A DNA stretch of 64,000 nt, taken from assembly GCA_016223085.1 (NCBI GenBank), contig JACRPS010000004.1, positions 276,484 through 340,483 of the forward strand, in the 5' to 3' direction. The notes beneath the pieces are model-generated. The model worked only from the letters and a program-made list of their open reading frames with translations, made no database searches and was not told where the DNA came from. Source of the stretch: Chloroflexota bacterium (GTDB taxonomy: Bacteria; Chloroflexota; Anaerolineae; Aggregatilineales; Phototrophicaceae). The translations under genes were made by a program, and so were the position numbers. Of this stretch, positions 16,110 to 25,300 are shown piece by piece (position 1 is the first letter of the stretch; each line of letters opens with the position of its first letter).

Positions 16110-16367
16110 ATGAGGGTCAAAAAGATCAATCCGTTACCCGACCAACTCAGCGAGAATGAAATGATGGCGATGCAGTTTAAAGAGGGCTACGTCACCACAA
16201 AGCGAAGATCACCCACCACGCGGGAGATCAGCGCCGCGATACACCTTTCTGTCTCGGCCACACACGACCTAATACAGCGACTCATTGAGTACGGCTATCT
16301 GGCGCGGAAAAGCCGACGGCAGCGCCATCGTAACTATAGGGTGCTGCGCTCAACTGTCACTTCGTAA
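16110..16367 (+). CDS. Stand-alone LexA-like winged-helix protein
   Basis: An 85-residue protein consisting only of a winged helix close to the LexA DNA-binding domain. RRSPTTREISAAIHLSVSA (about 33-51) corresponds to the LexA SPTVREIAxALGLSS helix-turn-helix, and LIQRLIEYGYLARKSRRQRH is the recognition helix and wing. No autoprotease domain follows. A strong AAAAGGAG precedes ATG 16110, and an intrinsic terminator sits 29 bp after the stop. A copy of the near-palindrome lies 56 bp upstream of the start and another just past the terminator. It is a reasonable candidate to bind those sites, but this is inference. Confidence 0.8.
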   Translation: MRVKKINPLPDQLSENEMMAMQFKEGYVTTKRRSPTTREISAAIHLSVSATHDLIQRLIEYGYLARKSRRQRHRNYRVLRSTVTS

Positions 16368-16395
16368 TGGCAATTGCACCCTGAGATAGCACAAT

Positions 16396-16424
16396 GCCCC
16401 TGGTTTTGGTTACAGGGGCGTTTT
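16396..16424 (+). terminator. Intrinsic terminator of the LexA-like gene
   Basis: GCCCCTG and CAGGGGC pair around a 10-nt loop and are followed by GTTTT, 29 bp after the stop codon of the winged-helix gene. Confidence 0.75.
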
Positions 16425-16429
16425 CACTT

Positions 16430-16444
16430 CCATATCCGTTATGG
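16430..16444. repeat. Island near-palindrome, copy 3 (14/15)
   Basis: CCATATCCGTTATGG lies immediately after the terminator of the LexA-like gene, in an otherwise gene-free stretch. Confidence 0.7.
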
Positions 16445-16566
16445 GGCTTTGGGTGACTGCCGCTGCTCCTTCGTTTGCACGGTACATGCGTTTCTGGCCG
16501 CGATGGTCGGTATGCCAGAGAGTGTACAGCACGCCGCCAAAAAATTTACTTTCGACATGGAGAGAG

Positions 16567-16689
16567 GGGGACAAGATATGTACCTGTCCCCTATTTTGGG
16601 GATGAATTTGCCTGAAACTGGCCTTTTTGTCCAGTTTTGCCTGGTTTTTCCCCAGAAGTGACTGGACTCTTTGGAAGGAGGAGTCCAGT
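16567..16689. repeat. Two hairpins in the gene-free stretch 16445-16719
   Basis: GGGGACA (16567-16573) pairs with TGTCCCC (16585-16591) across 11 nt, a shape typical of REP palindromes. ACTGGACTC (16661-16669) pairs with GAGTCCAGT (16681-16689) and may terminate transcription of the HTH gene ending at 16720. Frames overlapping this stretch have no recognisable content, so I see no gene in 16445-16719. Confidence 0.45.
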
Positions 16690-16719
16690 TGTGAGCCTGG
16701 TCTGCACACTATGCCGCGC

Positions 16720-17262
16720 TCACTTACCCCATCTATAGATGTCACTGGGGTGAGGTGGCAGTGATTTCAGCCATCGTCGCCATTCTTTTCGTCCTTCTAG
16801 GGTATCGGCGCAGGGCATATCCTCTAACGGTTCACGATGACGTTTGAAGGAGTATCCCATTGCATTTAGGAGTGTGCGGAAACGCTTGTCGCTGATCTCG
16901 ACTCCTGTTTTCTCCTCCATCAACGTATTAAGGGCTTTCGCGTCCATCAGATGCATATCCTGGGCGAACTCGGCCATCACAGTTTCAAGCAGTTTGCGAT
17001 ATTCCTCAGTAGCAAGAGGTGGTCGCCCCTGACGCGGCTGCTCTAACAGTCCCTCAATTCCTGCCGCCCGCCACCGTTTGAGCCAGGCATAAAGCGGCTT
17101 TCTCGTTTTGACGCCGACGGCATTGGCAACGGCAGCAAAGGTGTTGCCTTCGTCGAGCAGCAGAAGGGCTTTTGCTCGTTGCCGAACTTCTGGACGTTCA
17201 TCATTCATCGCGGCCTGAAGCTGCTCTTTTTCGTTCGGGGTTAGGCGGAAGGAATGGGACAT
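16720..17262 (-). CDS. IS630-like helix-turn-helix protein (transposase N-terminal domain only)
   Basis: A 180-residue protein beginning at ATG 17260-17262 with CAGGAG 9 bp upstream. It matches the DNA-binding N-terminal half of IS630/Tc1-type transposases: RQRAKALLLLDEGNTFAAVANAVG (about 29-52), LYAWLKRWRAAGIEGLLEQPRQGRP (about 58-82), and a second helix-turn-helix with ISDKRFRTLLNAMGYSFKRHRE (about 121-142). It stops at DIYRWGK. The catalytic DDE domain does not follow in any frame, so it is a truncated transposase or a retained DNA-binding protein. A 29-bp inverted repeat lies just upstream and pairs with one at 16040. Confidence 0.75.
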   Translation of the reverse strand: MSHSFRLTPNEKEQLQAAMNDERPEVRQRAKALLLLDEGNTFAAVANAVGVKTRKPLYAWLKRWRAAGIEGLLEQPRQGRPPLATEEYRKLLETVMAEFAQDMHLMDAKALNTLMEEKTGVEISDKRFRTLLNAMGYSFKRHREPLEDMPCADTLEGRKEWRRWLKSLPPHPSDIYRWGK

Positions 17263-17325
17263 GGGGTTTTGCTCCTGGGGATTAAGGAAGGCGGAAGGAT
17301 GACGACAGGCCGGTGCTGCCGCGCC

Positions 17326-17354
17326 ATAAACCGAACATTCCATAACAGATATGG
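17326..17354 (-). repeat. 29-bp inverted repeat, right copy
   Basis: Exact inverted copy of 16040-16068. It includes CCATAACAGATATGG at 17340-17354. It lies in the upstream region of the IS630-like helix-turn-helix gene, as the left copy lies upstream of the LexA-like gene. Confidence 0.75.
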
Positions 17355-17638
17355 AGGCGGTTTATTGACAGAGGCGTGGAAAAGAGCAACGTAACCCACA
17401 GTAGCCGCCGCTCTATTTTTTTCTGGAACTCTGAATAAACGGAGAGATTGGATTTTGCGGTGAAACTATTATACCACAACGAGGCATCAGCTTGAAGGCT
17501 CACATAATGGCGATCATCCGCGCTGGTCAAATCGAAACTTCAAAAGGACTTGTTAGAGCCTGCTTGCGGTAAGGTGGCGGAAGTGAGATAATTTGCAGTA
17601 TCCAAGTATTCAAGATAGTTATTACTTAGAAGTACGTT

Positions 17639-18739
17639 ATGCCTCGCATCTTCATTTCCTACCGACGCGAAGACAGCCGAACCATCACTGGGCGGATTTA
17701 TGATCGCTTGGTCACGGCCTTCGGTAGAGAAAATGTATTCAAAGATGTAGACAGCGTTCCCCCCGGCAAAGATTTTAGAGGCGTCATTAAAGAAGCGGTT
17801 AGTAACTGTGATGTGGTGCTGGTGATAATCGGGCCACGTTGGCTACATACTGCTGATAAACAGGGCAACAGGCGTCTTGATAATCCACAGGACTTTGTGC
17901 GTGTCGAGGTTGAAACAGGTCTTCAGCGACAGGGGGTAGATGTAATTCCACTCCTTGTAGAAGGTGCGTCCTTTCCAAGCGAGGACGAGTTGCCCACCGC
18001 GTTAAAGCAATTGGCCTTCCGAAACGCATGGCCCGTGCAGGACGACCCTTACTTCCACCGCGATATGGATAGGCTGATAGATCATTTAAGGCCGATGAGG
18101 TATTGGAAGAATGTTCCCTGCAAATGGATTGTGGGCGCTGTAGTGATTCCCATTTTAGCAGCACTTATAGCGGGTGTATTGCCAGCCGTCTTGAACCAAG
18201 ATACGGTCACCCCCACAAATGCAGTAATACTTCATACAGTGACGCCATCAGCTACCTCGACGTTGACGCCATCTATTTCCCCAACCAGCACGCCGACAAC
18301 GACATATAGTCCAACGGATTCTCCGACGCCAACGGTTACGACTTCACCGACGGATACTGCGACGAATACACCGACAAAAACTTCTACTCCGACGGACACA
18401 GCATCTCCTACGAGTGCGCCAATTCATACCCCCGAATCCTCGCTATCGAATGTGGAAATGATAACACCGACATCATTGGAAGTCTCTGCTCCTCGTTCGT
18501 ATCCATGTGATGCTACCGTTATCTATAATCAGACTGCATTGCTGAACGTTATACGTGCTGGACCTTCTAGCAAATCGTCATTTAGACCTCCCATTCGGCA
18601 AGGTGCTACTATAAAAATTCTGTCGAAAGATCAAGAAGCAACAAATGAATTCTGGTATCACATTGCTGATAGTGAGGGCAACGTGCTGGGTTGGATACCT
18701 ACAGATTATGTTATCCCAGGTGAGGACTGTCCTGTTTAG
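17639..18739 (+). CDS. Membrane TIR-domain protein with external SH3b domain
   Basis: A 366-residue protein. Residues 1-150 form a TIR/SEFIR-like domain: MPRIFISYRREDSR, FKDVDSVPPGKDFRGVI, DVVLVIIGPRWL, and DNPQDFVRVEVE, where Glu90 or Glu92 occupies the position of the catalytic Glu of TIR NADases. A transmembrane helix follows (about 163-186), then a Ser/Thr/Pro linker (about 190-285, repeated TPT/SPT), and an SH3b domain (about 290-366). The linker and SH3b should lie outside the membrane. TIR domains usually sit inside the cell as signalling or NAD-cleaving modules. This layout therefore suggests an envelope sensor coupled to a cytoplasmic TIR effector. Secreted SH3b and beta-rich proteins follow. 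Confidence 0.85.
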   Translation: MPRIFISYRREDSRTITGRIYDRLVTAFGRENVFKDVDSVPPGKDFRGVIKEAVSNCDVVLVIIGPRWLHTADKQGNRRLDNPQDFVRVEVETGLQRQGVDVIPLLVEGASFPSEDELPTALKQLAFRNAWPVQDDPYFHRDMDRLIDHLRPMRYWKNVPCKWIVGAVVIPILAALIAGVLPAVLNQDTVTPTNAVILHTVTPSATSTLTPSISPTSTPTTTYSPTDSPTPTVTTSPTDTATNTPTKTSTPTDTASPTSAPIHTPESSLSNVEMITPTSLEVSAPRSYPCDATVIYNQTALLNVIRAGPSSKSSFRPPIRQGATIKILSKDQEATNEFWYHIADSEGNVLGWIPTDYVIPGEDCPV

Positions 18740-18852
18740 AAAGGTGTTATAGATTCAGGAAAAATAATATGTTGGCAATTCCCCAAACATAGATATGAAA
18801 GTTTGGACTATTGCCCAAAGTCCCGAATCATACCGTTTGAGGAGGCACGAAA

Positions 18853-19785
18853 ATGTCAAATTCTGTAAAAATTCTCGGTACGATGATTATTTTTCTGTTT
18901 TCTTTCGTAGTCACCCAAGCTCAAATTGCAACTGAGCCACAACCCGGAGTAGACGTTCACTGCGGAGATATAGTTCAGGGTGAATTCACGGATGATTTTG
19001 AACGTCACGATTATTACATTAACCTTGTGCATGGCGATTCAATCATGGTAGAGGGACGTTCATTAGAGAGGGAGGGCCTTCTCCAGTTTATGTTAGCCAT
19101 AGTTGATCCTGATGGCACTGATAACCTTAGAGCTGGTGCAGACTATGATCCAAGTGAGTCTCCAAGATCAACGTGGGAGCAATCACTTTCAAGAGGGCAG
19201 TTCAGTATTGTCGCAATGAACAGCAACGCAGATTGGAGTGGCATTAATGGAATACATTGGCAAAACAGGAAGGGCGGAGTGGGTAAATATGAGTTGCATA
19301 TCAATTGCACTCTCCGAGATGGCACGGTAGTTCGTGCTGGCGATGTGGTCGCCGCTACTCCAACCTCGCCTGCTTCTGCTTCCTTAGTGGCCTTACCGCC
19401 AAATGTTCCTGGCTTTCCTGGCCTTGCACCCATTGATATGTCCAACGCTGTTAAGTTGCCGCTAATACTCGACACGCCAATGACGGGCATCGTGACACCT
19501 ACGGGGAACGAGGTGTTGGGCTTTACACTAGATGCCAATGCTAACGACACCGTGGAATTGAGTTTCAAAAAGCTGTCCGGCAATTTGAACCTGGGCGTCG
19601 TTGTATTATCACCGGAGAACAAGGTTGTCTTTTATGGCGGTCTAGTCCTATCAGAATCATTATCCACACGTTTCAAACTGCCATTGGCAGGGCAGTATAC
19701 CATTGGCGTTTTTCGCGTTGATTTACTGCCGCCAGATGTGCCAGAAGCGACAGCATTTCAAGTGCAGGGCACGATAGTTTCGTAA
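18853..19785 (+). CDS. Secreted beta-rich protein, first of a tandem pair
   Basis: A 310-residue exported protein with a signal peptide (about 1-26, ILGTMIIFLFSFVVTQAQ). Two domains are visible. The first, HCGDIVQGEFTDDFERHDYYI through about 155, resembles bacterial pre-peptidase C-terminal beta-sandwiches. The second (about 190-310) contains MTGIVTPTGNEVLGFTL and LSGNLNLGVVVLSPENK. The next gene is a paralogue with the same layout (MTGAITPNGGEILGYLV; LSGNLNLGLIVLSQNNE). GAGGCACGAAA precedes ATG 18853. No catalytic residues are recognised; a carbohydrate- or surface-binding role is likely. Confidence 0.75.
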   Translation: MSNSVKILGTMIIFLFSFVVTQAQIATEPQPGVDVHCGDIVQGEFTDDFERHDYYINLVHGDSIMVEGRSLEREGLLQFMLAIVDPDGTDNLRAGADYDPSESPRSTWEQSLSRGQFSIVAMNSNADWSGINGIHWQNRKGGVGKYELHINCTLRDGTVVRAGDVVAATPTSPASASLVALPPNVPGFPGLAPIDMSNAVKLPLILDTPMTGIVTPTGNEVLGFTLDANANDTVELSFKKLSGNLNLGVVVLSPENKVVFYGGLVLSESLSTRFKLPLAGQYTIGVFRVDLLPPDVPEATAFQVQGTIVS

Positions 19786-19814
19786 GTAATCCAGCATTCA
19801 GGGGGACCGATACC

Positions 19815-20681
19815 ATGAGAATATTCCTAAAAACATCTTTCTTTGTCTTGGTGCTGATGCTTCTGTCTTCGATGGGCATTGTAGTAGCACAGATTGCACC
19901 AACATCTGTCCAATGTGGGCAGATTATTGAAGGCGAGTTTCTGAGAGCGGACAATGAGGGAGCGCAAGAGTATACCCTTAGTCTAGCTCCTGGTGATAGG
20001 ATAACAGTCTCTGGAGACACTGTAGGAGCGTATCTAAAATATGCAATACGTGTCTTTGCACCCACAACAGGCGTAGTTGCTAGTGATGATTATGTTCACA
20101 GAGATGAGCCTCATGCTGAATCCAATGTATTGTCAGAGCGGGGTACTTATACCATCCGGGTTTGGTCCAATGGCCCTGGATTATATACTCTCTATATCGG
20201 CTGTACTCTACGTGATGGTACGGTTATTGCTCCTGGTGATGTGCCAGTTTCGCATCAGGTTACTACTTCCACATCTGCAAGTCTTACTCAAGATGTTCCT
20301 GAATTTGGTTTCGCTGGCCTTGCGCCTGTAGATTTTGCTAATGTTGCCCGGCTGACCATACCTGCGAATGTGCCAATGACTGGAGCAATTACGCCAAATG
20401 GGGGTGAGATACTTGGCTATTTGGTCAATGGCAGCGAAGGTGACGTTCTTGAACTGCGCTTTACGCGGCTTTCTGGCAACCTGAATCTTGGCCTTATTGT
20501 GCTGTCTCAGAATAACGAATTGGCATTCCAGGCGAGTCTTATCACGACCAATAGCCTGATAACACAGTTTACGCTGCCATCTACAGGTGAATATACAGTC
20601 GGGGTATTTCGTGTTGATTTATTGCCTGTAAGTCAGCCCGAACCAACCGCTTTCCAGATTCAGGCGACATTGAATCCCTGA
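19815..20681 (+). CDS. Secreted beta-rich protein, second of a tandem pair
   Basis: A 288-residue paralogue of the preceding gene, with a signal peptide (about 1-28, FFVLVLMLLSSMGIVVAQ). Domain one begins VQCGQIIEGEFLRADNEGAQEYTLSL and carries a GDRITVSG turn. Domain two contains PVDFANVARLTIPANVPMTG and ends EYTVGVFRVDLLPVSQPEPT, nearly matching QYTIGVFRVDLLPPDVPEAT in the first protein. The genes are 29 bp apart and most likely arose by tandem duplication. Confidence 0.75.
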   Translation: MRIFLKTSFFVLVLMLLSSMGIVVAQIAPTSVQCGQIIEGEFLRADNEGAQEYTLSLAPGDRITVSGDTVGAYLKYAIRVFAPTTGVVASDDYVHRDEPHAESNVLSERGTYTIRVWSNGPGLYTLYIGCTLRDGTVIAPGDVPVSHQVTTSTSASLTQDVPEFGFAGLAPVDFANVARLTIPANVPMTGAITPNGGEILGYLVNGSEGDVLELRFTRLSGNLNLGLIVLSQNNELAFQASLITTNSLITQFTLPSTGEYTVGVFRVDLLPVSQPEPTAFQIQATLNP

Positions 20682-20739
20682 TTACGGCATCTAGTTAAAA
20701 TAGCTGTCCAGGCAGCGGGAGTGGTGAAGGAGGAGTGCG

Positions 20740-22188
20740 ATGGGGAACTCGTCAAAAGCCAAGTTGAGTCTGTTGACGGCACTTTTTACTCTCGGCCTGC
20801 TGCTCCCGGTCACCGCCCAAGATATGGCGACTTGCACTGTCCGTTCCCGACAAAACGTGAACCGGCGAATGGGGCCGGGTACGGGTTTCGGCGTGGTAGG
20901 TGTGCTGCTTGGCGGACAAAACACGGCGATCAATGGGCAGGCTACGGGTGATGATGGACTTGTCTGGTGGCAGTTGGCTGACGGTTCATGGGTGCGTTCA
21001 GATACTGTAGACGAAAGGGGCAACTGTGAGAACTTACCAGTGGTTTCTTTGTCACTCTTAGAAACGCCTTTTACACCAACTGCTTCTCCAACTACAGCTA
21101 CTTTGGAAGCAACGGAAGAAGCGGATTCGAGTGCCCTATACCATACGGGTGATGAGGTCGTCGTTTACGGCCAGAACATGGTCTTTCTCATCTACTCTGA
21201 ACCTTCTACCAGTGCATCGGTTGCAGAAGCCACAATCAGCGGCGTTAGCTTGGTTATCGTCGGTGGTCCGCAAATAGTTGATGGCGAAACATGGTGGCAA
21301 GTGCGCTCACCCAGCGGGTTGGAAGGTTGGGTTCTCGAAACGATTGATGGTCAAACGGCGCTTCTGTTACCCGGCACATCTTCACCACCAGCGGAGCTTG
21401 GTTTGAGGGTCGGTGAAGAAGCTATTGTAGCAGGGCAGGGGAAAGTGCTGCTGATTTATGCCGAACCCAGAACGGACGCAAGTGTCGTGGAAGCTACGGT
21501 GAGCGGGGTCACTTTAACTATTACAGACGGCCCAGAGGTTGTTGAAGGTGTGGTTTGGTGGCAAGTGCGCTCACCAAGTGGTACAGAAGGGTGGACACCT
21601 GAAACCATAGATGGAGAACCGGCTATATTGTCTCCTAGAGCGGTACTTGCCATAAATACTCCGACACCTGTACCTACAGCAGTAGTCTTGGTCACTGTTT
21701 CTGCAACAGTGGATACAGCGCGATTAAATGTTCGACGTGGGCCAGGGCCGGAATACGACGAAGTAAGACAGCTTTCGCGCGGCCAAGCTATTACAATAAT
21801 TGGACGTAATGACGATGGCTCATGGGTTCAACTCGATTCAGCCGATCAACAATGGGTCAACGCTCAATATGTGATTATCAACGGTAATGTCAGTACCTTG
21901 CCTGTTACCTTTACTGAAGTCGGCGATTGGGGGCCGCCAGGCGAACCTACAGGCGCTAAAGCGAGAGCAACGACTACTCTTCGTCTAAGAGGGGGCCCTG
22001 GTACGAATTACCGTCAGTTAGAAAACCCCGATATTTTGAAGCCTGGGAGCGTTGTAGACATTGTTGGTCAGAGTGTGGATGGCATCTGGTATCAAGTGAA
22101 CGTGAACAATCGGAGCGCATGGATTAGAGCCGAAGGCGTGACGCTTACAGGGAGTACAAATGCTTCCATTCCAGTTACCAGCCCGTAG
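20740..22188 (+). CDS. Secreted multi-SH3b protein
   Basis: A 482-residue exported protein. GGAGGAG precedes ATG 20740 and the signal peptide ends near residue 27 (LLPVTAQD). It contains about five SH3b-like units: one near 30-80 (VNRRMGPGTGFGVVGVL), two closely similar units near 133-190 and 225-285 (both with WWQVRSPSG(L/T)EGW), one near 325-375 (RLNVRRGPGPEYDEVRQL) and one near 405-465 (LRLRGGPGTNYRQL). SH3b domains bind peptidoglycan or peptides at the cell surface. It shares this domain type with the TIR protein upstream, so the genes may act together at the envelope. No enzymatic domain is seen. Confidence 0.8.
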   Translation: MGNSSKAKLSLLTALFTLGLLLPVTAQDMATCTVRSRQNVNRRMGPGTGFGVVGVLLGGQNTAINGQATGDDGLVWWQLADGSWVRSDTVDERGNCENLPVVSLSLLETPFTPTASPTTATLEATEEADSSALYHTGDEVVVYGQNMVFLIYSEPSTSASVAEATISGVSLVIVGGPQIVDGETWWQVRSPSGLEGWVLETIDGQTALLLPGTSSPPAELGLRVGEEAIVAGQGKVLLIYAEPRTDASVVEATVSGVTLTITDGPEVVEGVVWWQVRSPSGTEGWTPETIDGEPAILSPRAVLAINTPTPVPTAVVLVTVSATVDTARLNVRRGPGPEYDEVRQLSRGQAITIIGRNDDGSWVQLDSADQQWVNAQYVIINGNVSTLPVTFTEVGDWGPPGEPTGAKARATTTLRLRGGPGTNYRQLENPDILKPGSVVDIVGQSVDGIWYQVNVNNRSAWIRAEGVTLTGSTNASIPVTSP

Positions 22189-22323
22189 TGGGTACATAGT
22201 ACATGGACGGCCTAATTATTCTCATGTAAGGCGTTTTTCAGGTGTTTATGGGTTAATGGGTGTATTCAGCACAAAGACTTCCTGGTTTTGCCCGTGTCAG
22301 CATGGTGCAGTTTGGGGGCTGCT

Positions 22324-25300
22324 ATGCTGTGGAAAATGCGTTATGTCACTTTTGTCGGTCTGACGATAGGTATTATCGTCATATTTGTAGTCGTCAGCAA
22401 CCAGTCACCTAATCAGGGGAGTCTGCTGCCAACACTAATTTCTTCCCCTTCACTTCCTCCTACTTCACAACCAACCGCATCAATCCCAATCCTGAACGCA
22501 GCCAGTACCCCTTTGTCTCGGATAACATCCACTAGCTTTGTATCAGCAGTTGGGCAAGCGACTCCCACTCCTTTTGAAGCCAGCTTGCAAACGCCGAACA
22601 CATCTCTAGTTGCTGGTGTCACACCTCCGATACCATCGGTTGAGCCTATAAACGTCTCTTTGCCGGAAAATCCTATTCCTAATCAGATTATTATGCCGAC
22701 AAGTACTTCTGTGCAGTCGAAAATACATGAACGCAGAACTTTTCCTGCTGTGGGAATTGAAGTAGATATTCCGGACGGATGGCTCGTTAACGAATATCAA
22801 AATGTCGGTTTTGGCTTTAGTTTTTACACTCCCAACATATCACTACAAGAGCCTGATTTTGTTTTAACGGGTGCTTATATTGTTTTACAGATTTCTGACG
22901 AGGTTGAAAATCCTCGTAGCTTGACACCTCCTGAAATTTCCAGTGTCGCAACATCAGTTATTGTTGGAGGGTTGGAAGGGGTCGGGTATGAGTTGGTCAA
23001 TTCTTTTGATACTGTGGAAAAGAATGTAGATATTTATGGAGATAAAAAGCTCTTTCGGTTCACAATGCAGTACGCACATGGTGATCCGGAAGCCAGAAAA
23101 TATGAAACTGCTTTTGATACAATATTAAGATCGTTGACTTTTGTTCAACGGGAAGGTAGTTTGCCGATCTACAACATTCCTATCTCTATGCAAAATTTGG
23201 CATTCACAGCTTTAAGTTTTCCATTTGAAGCAGGGCAACAATGGAAAATAGCTAGTGGGGGCGGTTATAACAACGGAGCTAGACATGGAGGTAACAATTT
23301 TGGCTATGCTCTATATGCGCTTGATTTCCAACGATATGATGGCGCTGTAGATGGAGTAATGGCCTTATCGCCTACGAGCGGTTCTCTAGACCATCCACAT
23401 ACAGGATACGACAGTCAGGGGCAAAGTTATGCTCATTGCATAGACATTTCAATTGCTGAAGTTGATGCAACCAATAATCTTTGGCTAGAGGTATGCCACC
23501 TAAACTTTGAGTCTTACCAAAAGCAAGGAAGTAAGATCATAAAAGGAGAAGTTTTGGGAACATTTGCCCTGGACGGCTGTGGAGGGGCATGCACAACACG
23601 CCATATACACTTAGCTGCATTTATAGGAAAAAAAGGAAACCCCTGGACATCGCCTGAGACGCGCCAAGCATTGCCTTTTAGTTCTACTGAATACGGAAAT
23701 CTTGCTCTTGATGGACAAGATTTCTCGCCAGACGGTAGCAAAAACCAATACCGAAATAAAAGTGGACTTTATTCTAGCCTTACACCGATATGCCTACCCG
23801 AAACTGCACCCACAAATTCACAAGATGTTTGCGGAGGGGGAATGGGCGTAACCATTTACGAAAATCCAAATTTTGGTGGAAAGTCGCTTGTATTACTAAG
23901 CAATGATGATGACTTGTGTAATAATCCCCTAAACCCCAATACCGACCCCTTAACATTTGTTTGCTTCTCGGCCCCAAGTTGGAATGACATTGCATCATCC
24001 ATCCGTGTTGCGCCAGGTTGGCACGCGATACTCTACCTCCACAGCAAAGCTCAAGAGCAGGAACTAGGGGAATATCACATTGTGCGAAACTGTAATTCAG
24101 ATATTACTGACTTTGGCGATCCATCTTGGAACTTTAGCAATGGCGCGTCCTTGAATGATAATGTTTCTCGCATAGTGGTAGAGCGATGTTCAAGCAGCAA
24201 TACTCAAAGTCTACTATTTGACACTGCTGCCTCTGCAAGCACGCCTTGTAACGTTGATTTCGACAATCTTGTTACCAATTTGAATAATACCGGCCCTGGT
24301 TCATTGAGGCAGATCATTGCCGATACAAATGAAGGTGACACGGTTTACTTTGGCGTGACGGGGACAATTAAACTTGCGGACTACAGCAGCATTTACATTG
24401 ACAAGAACCTGACGATAATTGGGCCAGGGGCGTCCAGTCTTACTATTCGTGGAAGTAGCACTGCACGAGTCATAATTGCTACTGGCGTGACAGTTACCCT
24501 CAATGGACTTGGTATTGCTGGTGGGGGAATTGAAAATAACGGCATACTGCTATTAACCGACAGTATGGTGTTTGAGAGTTCCAGCAGTGGTATTCTCAAT
24601 ACTGGAAATTTGTCCATCACAGAGTCTACAATTTCTGACAACTCCACTATCTGCTCTTCATGTCCTGGGGGCGGAATTTATAATACAGCTTCAGGGATAG
24701 CATCCCTCACAAACAGTACGATCTCAGACAACAGAGCACTTGGTGGTGGCGGTGCTATTTTCAACGGGGGTGGTATTCTTAGACTGAGCAACGTCACTAT
24801 ATCCAATAACGCCTCGGTTGGTGCAACAGGAGGCATTTGGAGCAGCGGTGGCACAGTTACTATCAAGAACAGTATCATTGCTGACTATACTGCCTGCACT
24901 TTGACAGATGGTGCGACGTTAGTAGCGCAGGATACAAATCTAGCGTTGGATGGCTCGTGTCCTGGCTTCACCCTAAACAACATGAACCCACTTTTAGATC
25001 GGTTGCGAGACTATGGTGGGCAAACATGGACGATGCGCCTGGCTGGACTGCCAAATAAGAGTCCCGCACTGGATACAGCGTCAGATTGCACAGACTTGAA
25101 CGGTAAGGTACTGACAACTGACCAACGGGGTCGCCCACGTCCGGTGGATGGAGATGGAAGCGGCGGGGCACGCTGTGACATCGGCGCATTTGAGTTTGCT
25201 CCTACTGATGCTACACCACAGACATTCACCGTCACTAATCTGAATGAGAGTGGCCCAGGGTCTCTACGGCAGGCTATTGCTGATGCCTATCATAATGACA

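Noticed and set aside
16374..16745. Frames on both strands between the LexA-like and HTH genes
   Set aside because: They run through a terminator and two hairpins, and encode nothing recognisable; the DDE domain of the IS630-like transposase was looked for here and not found.
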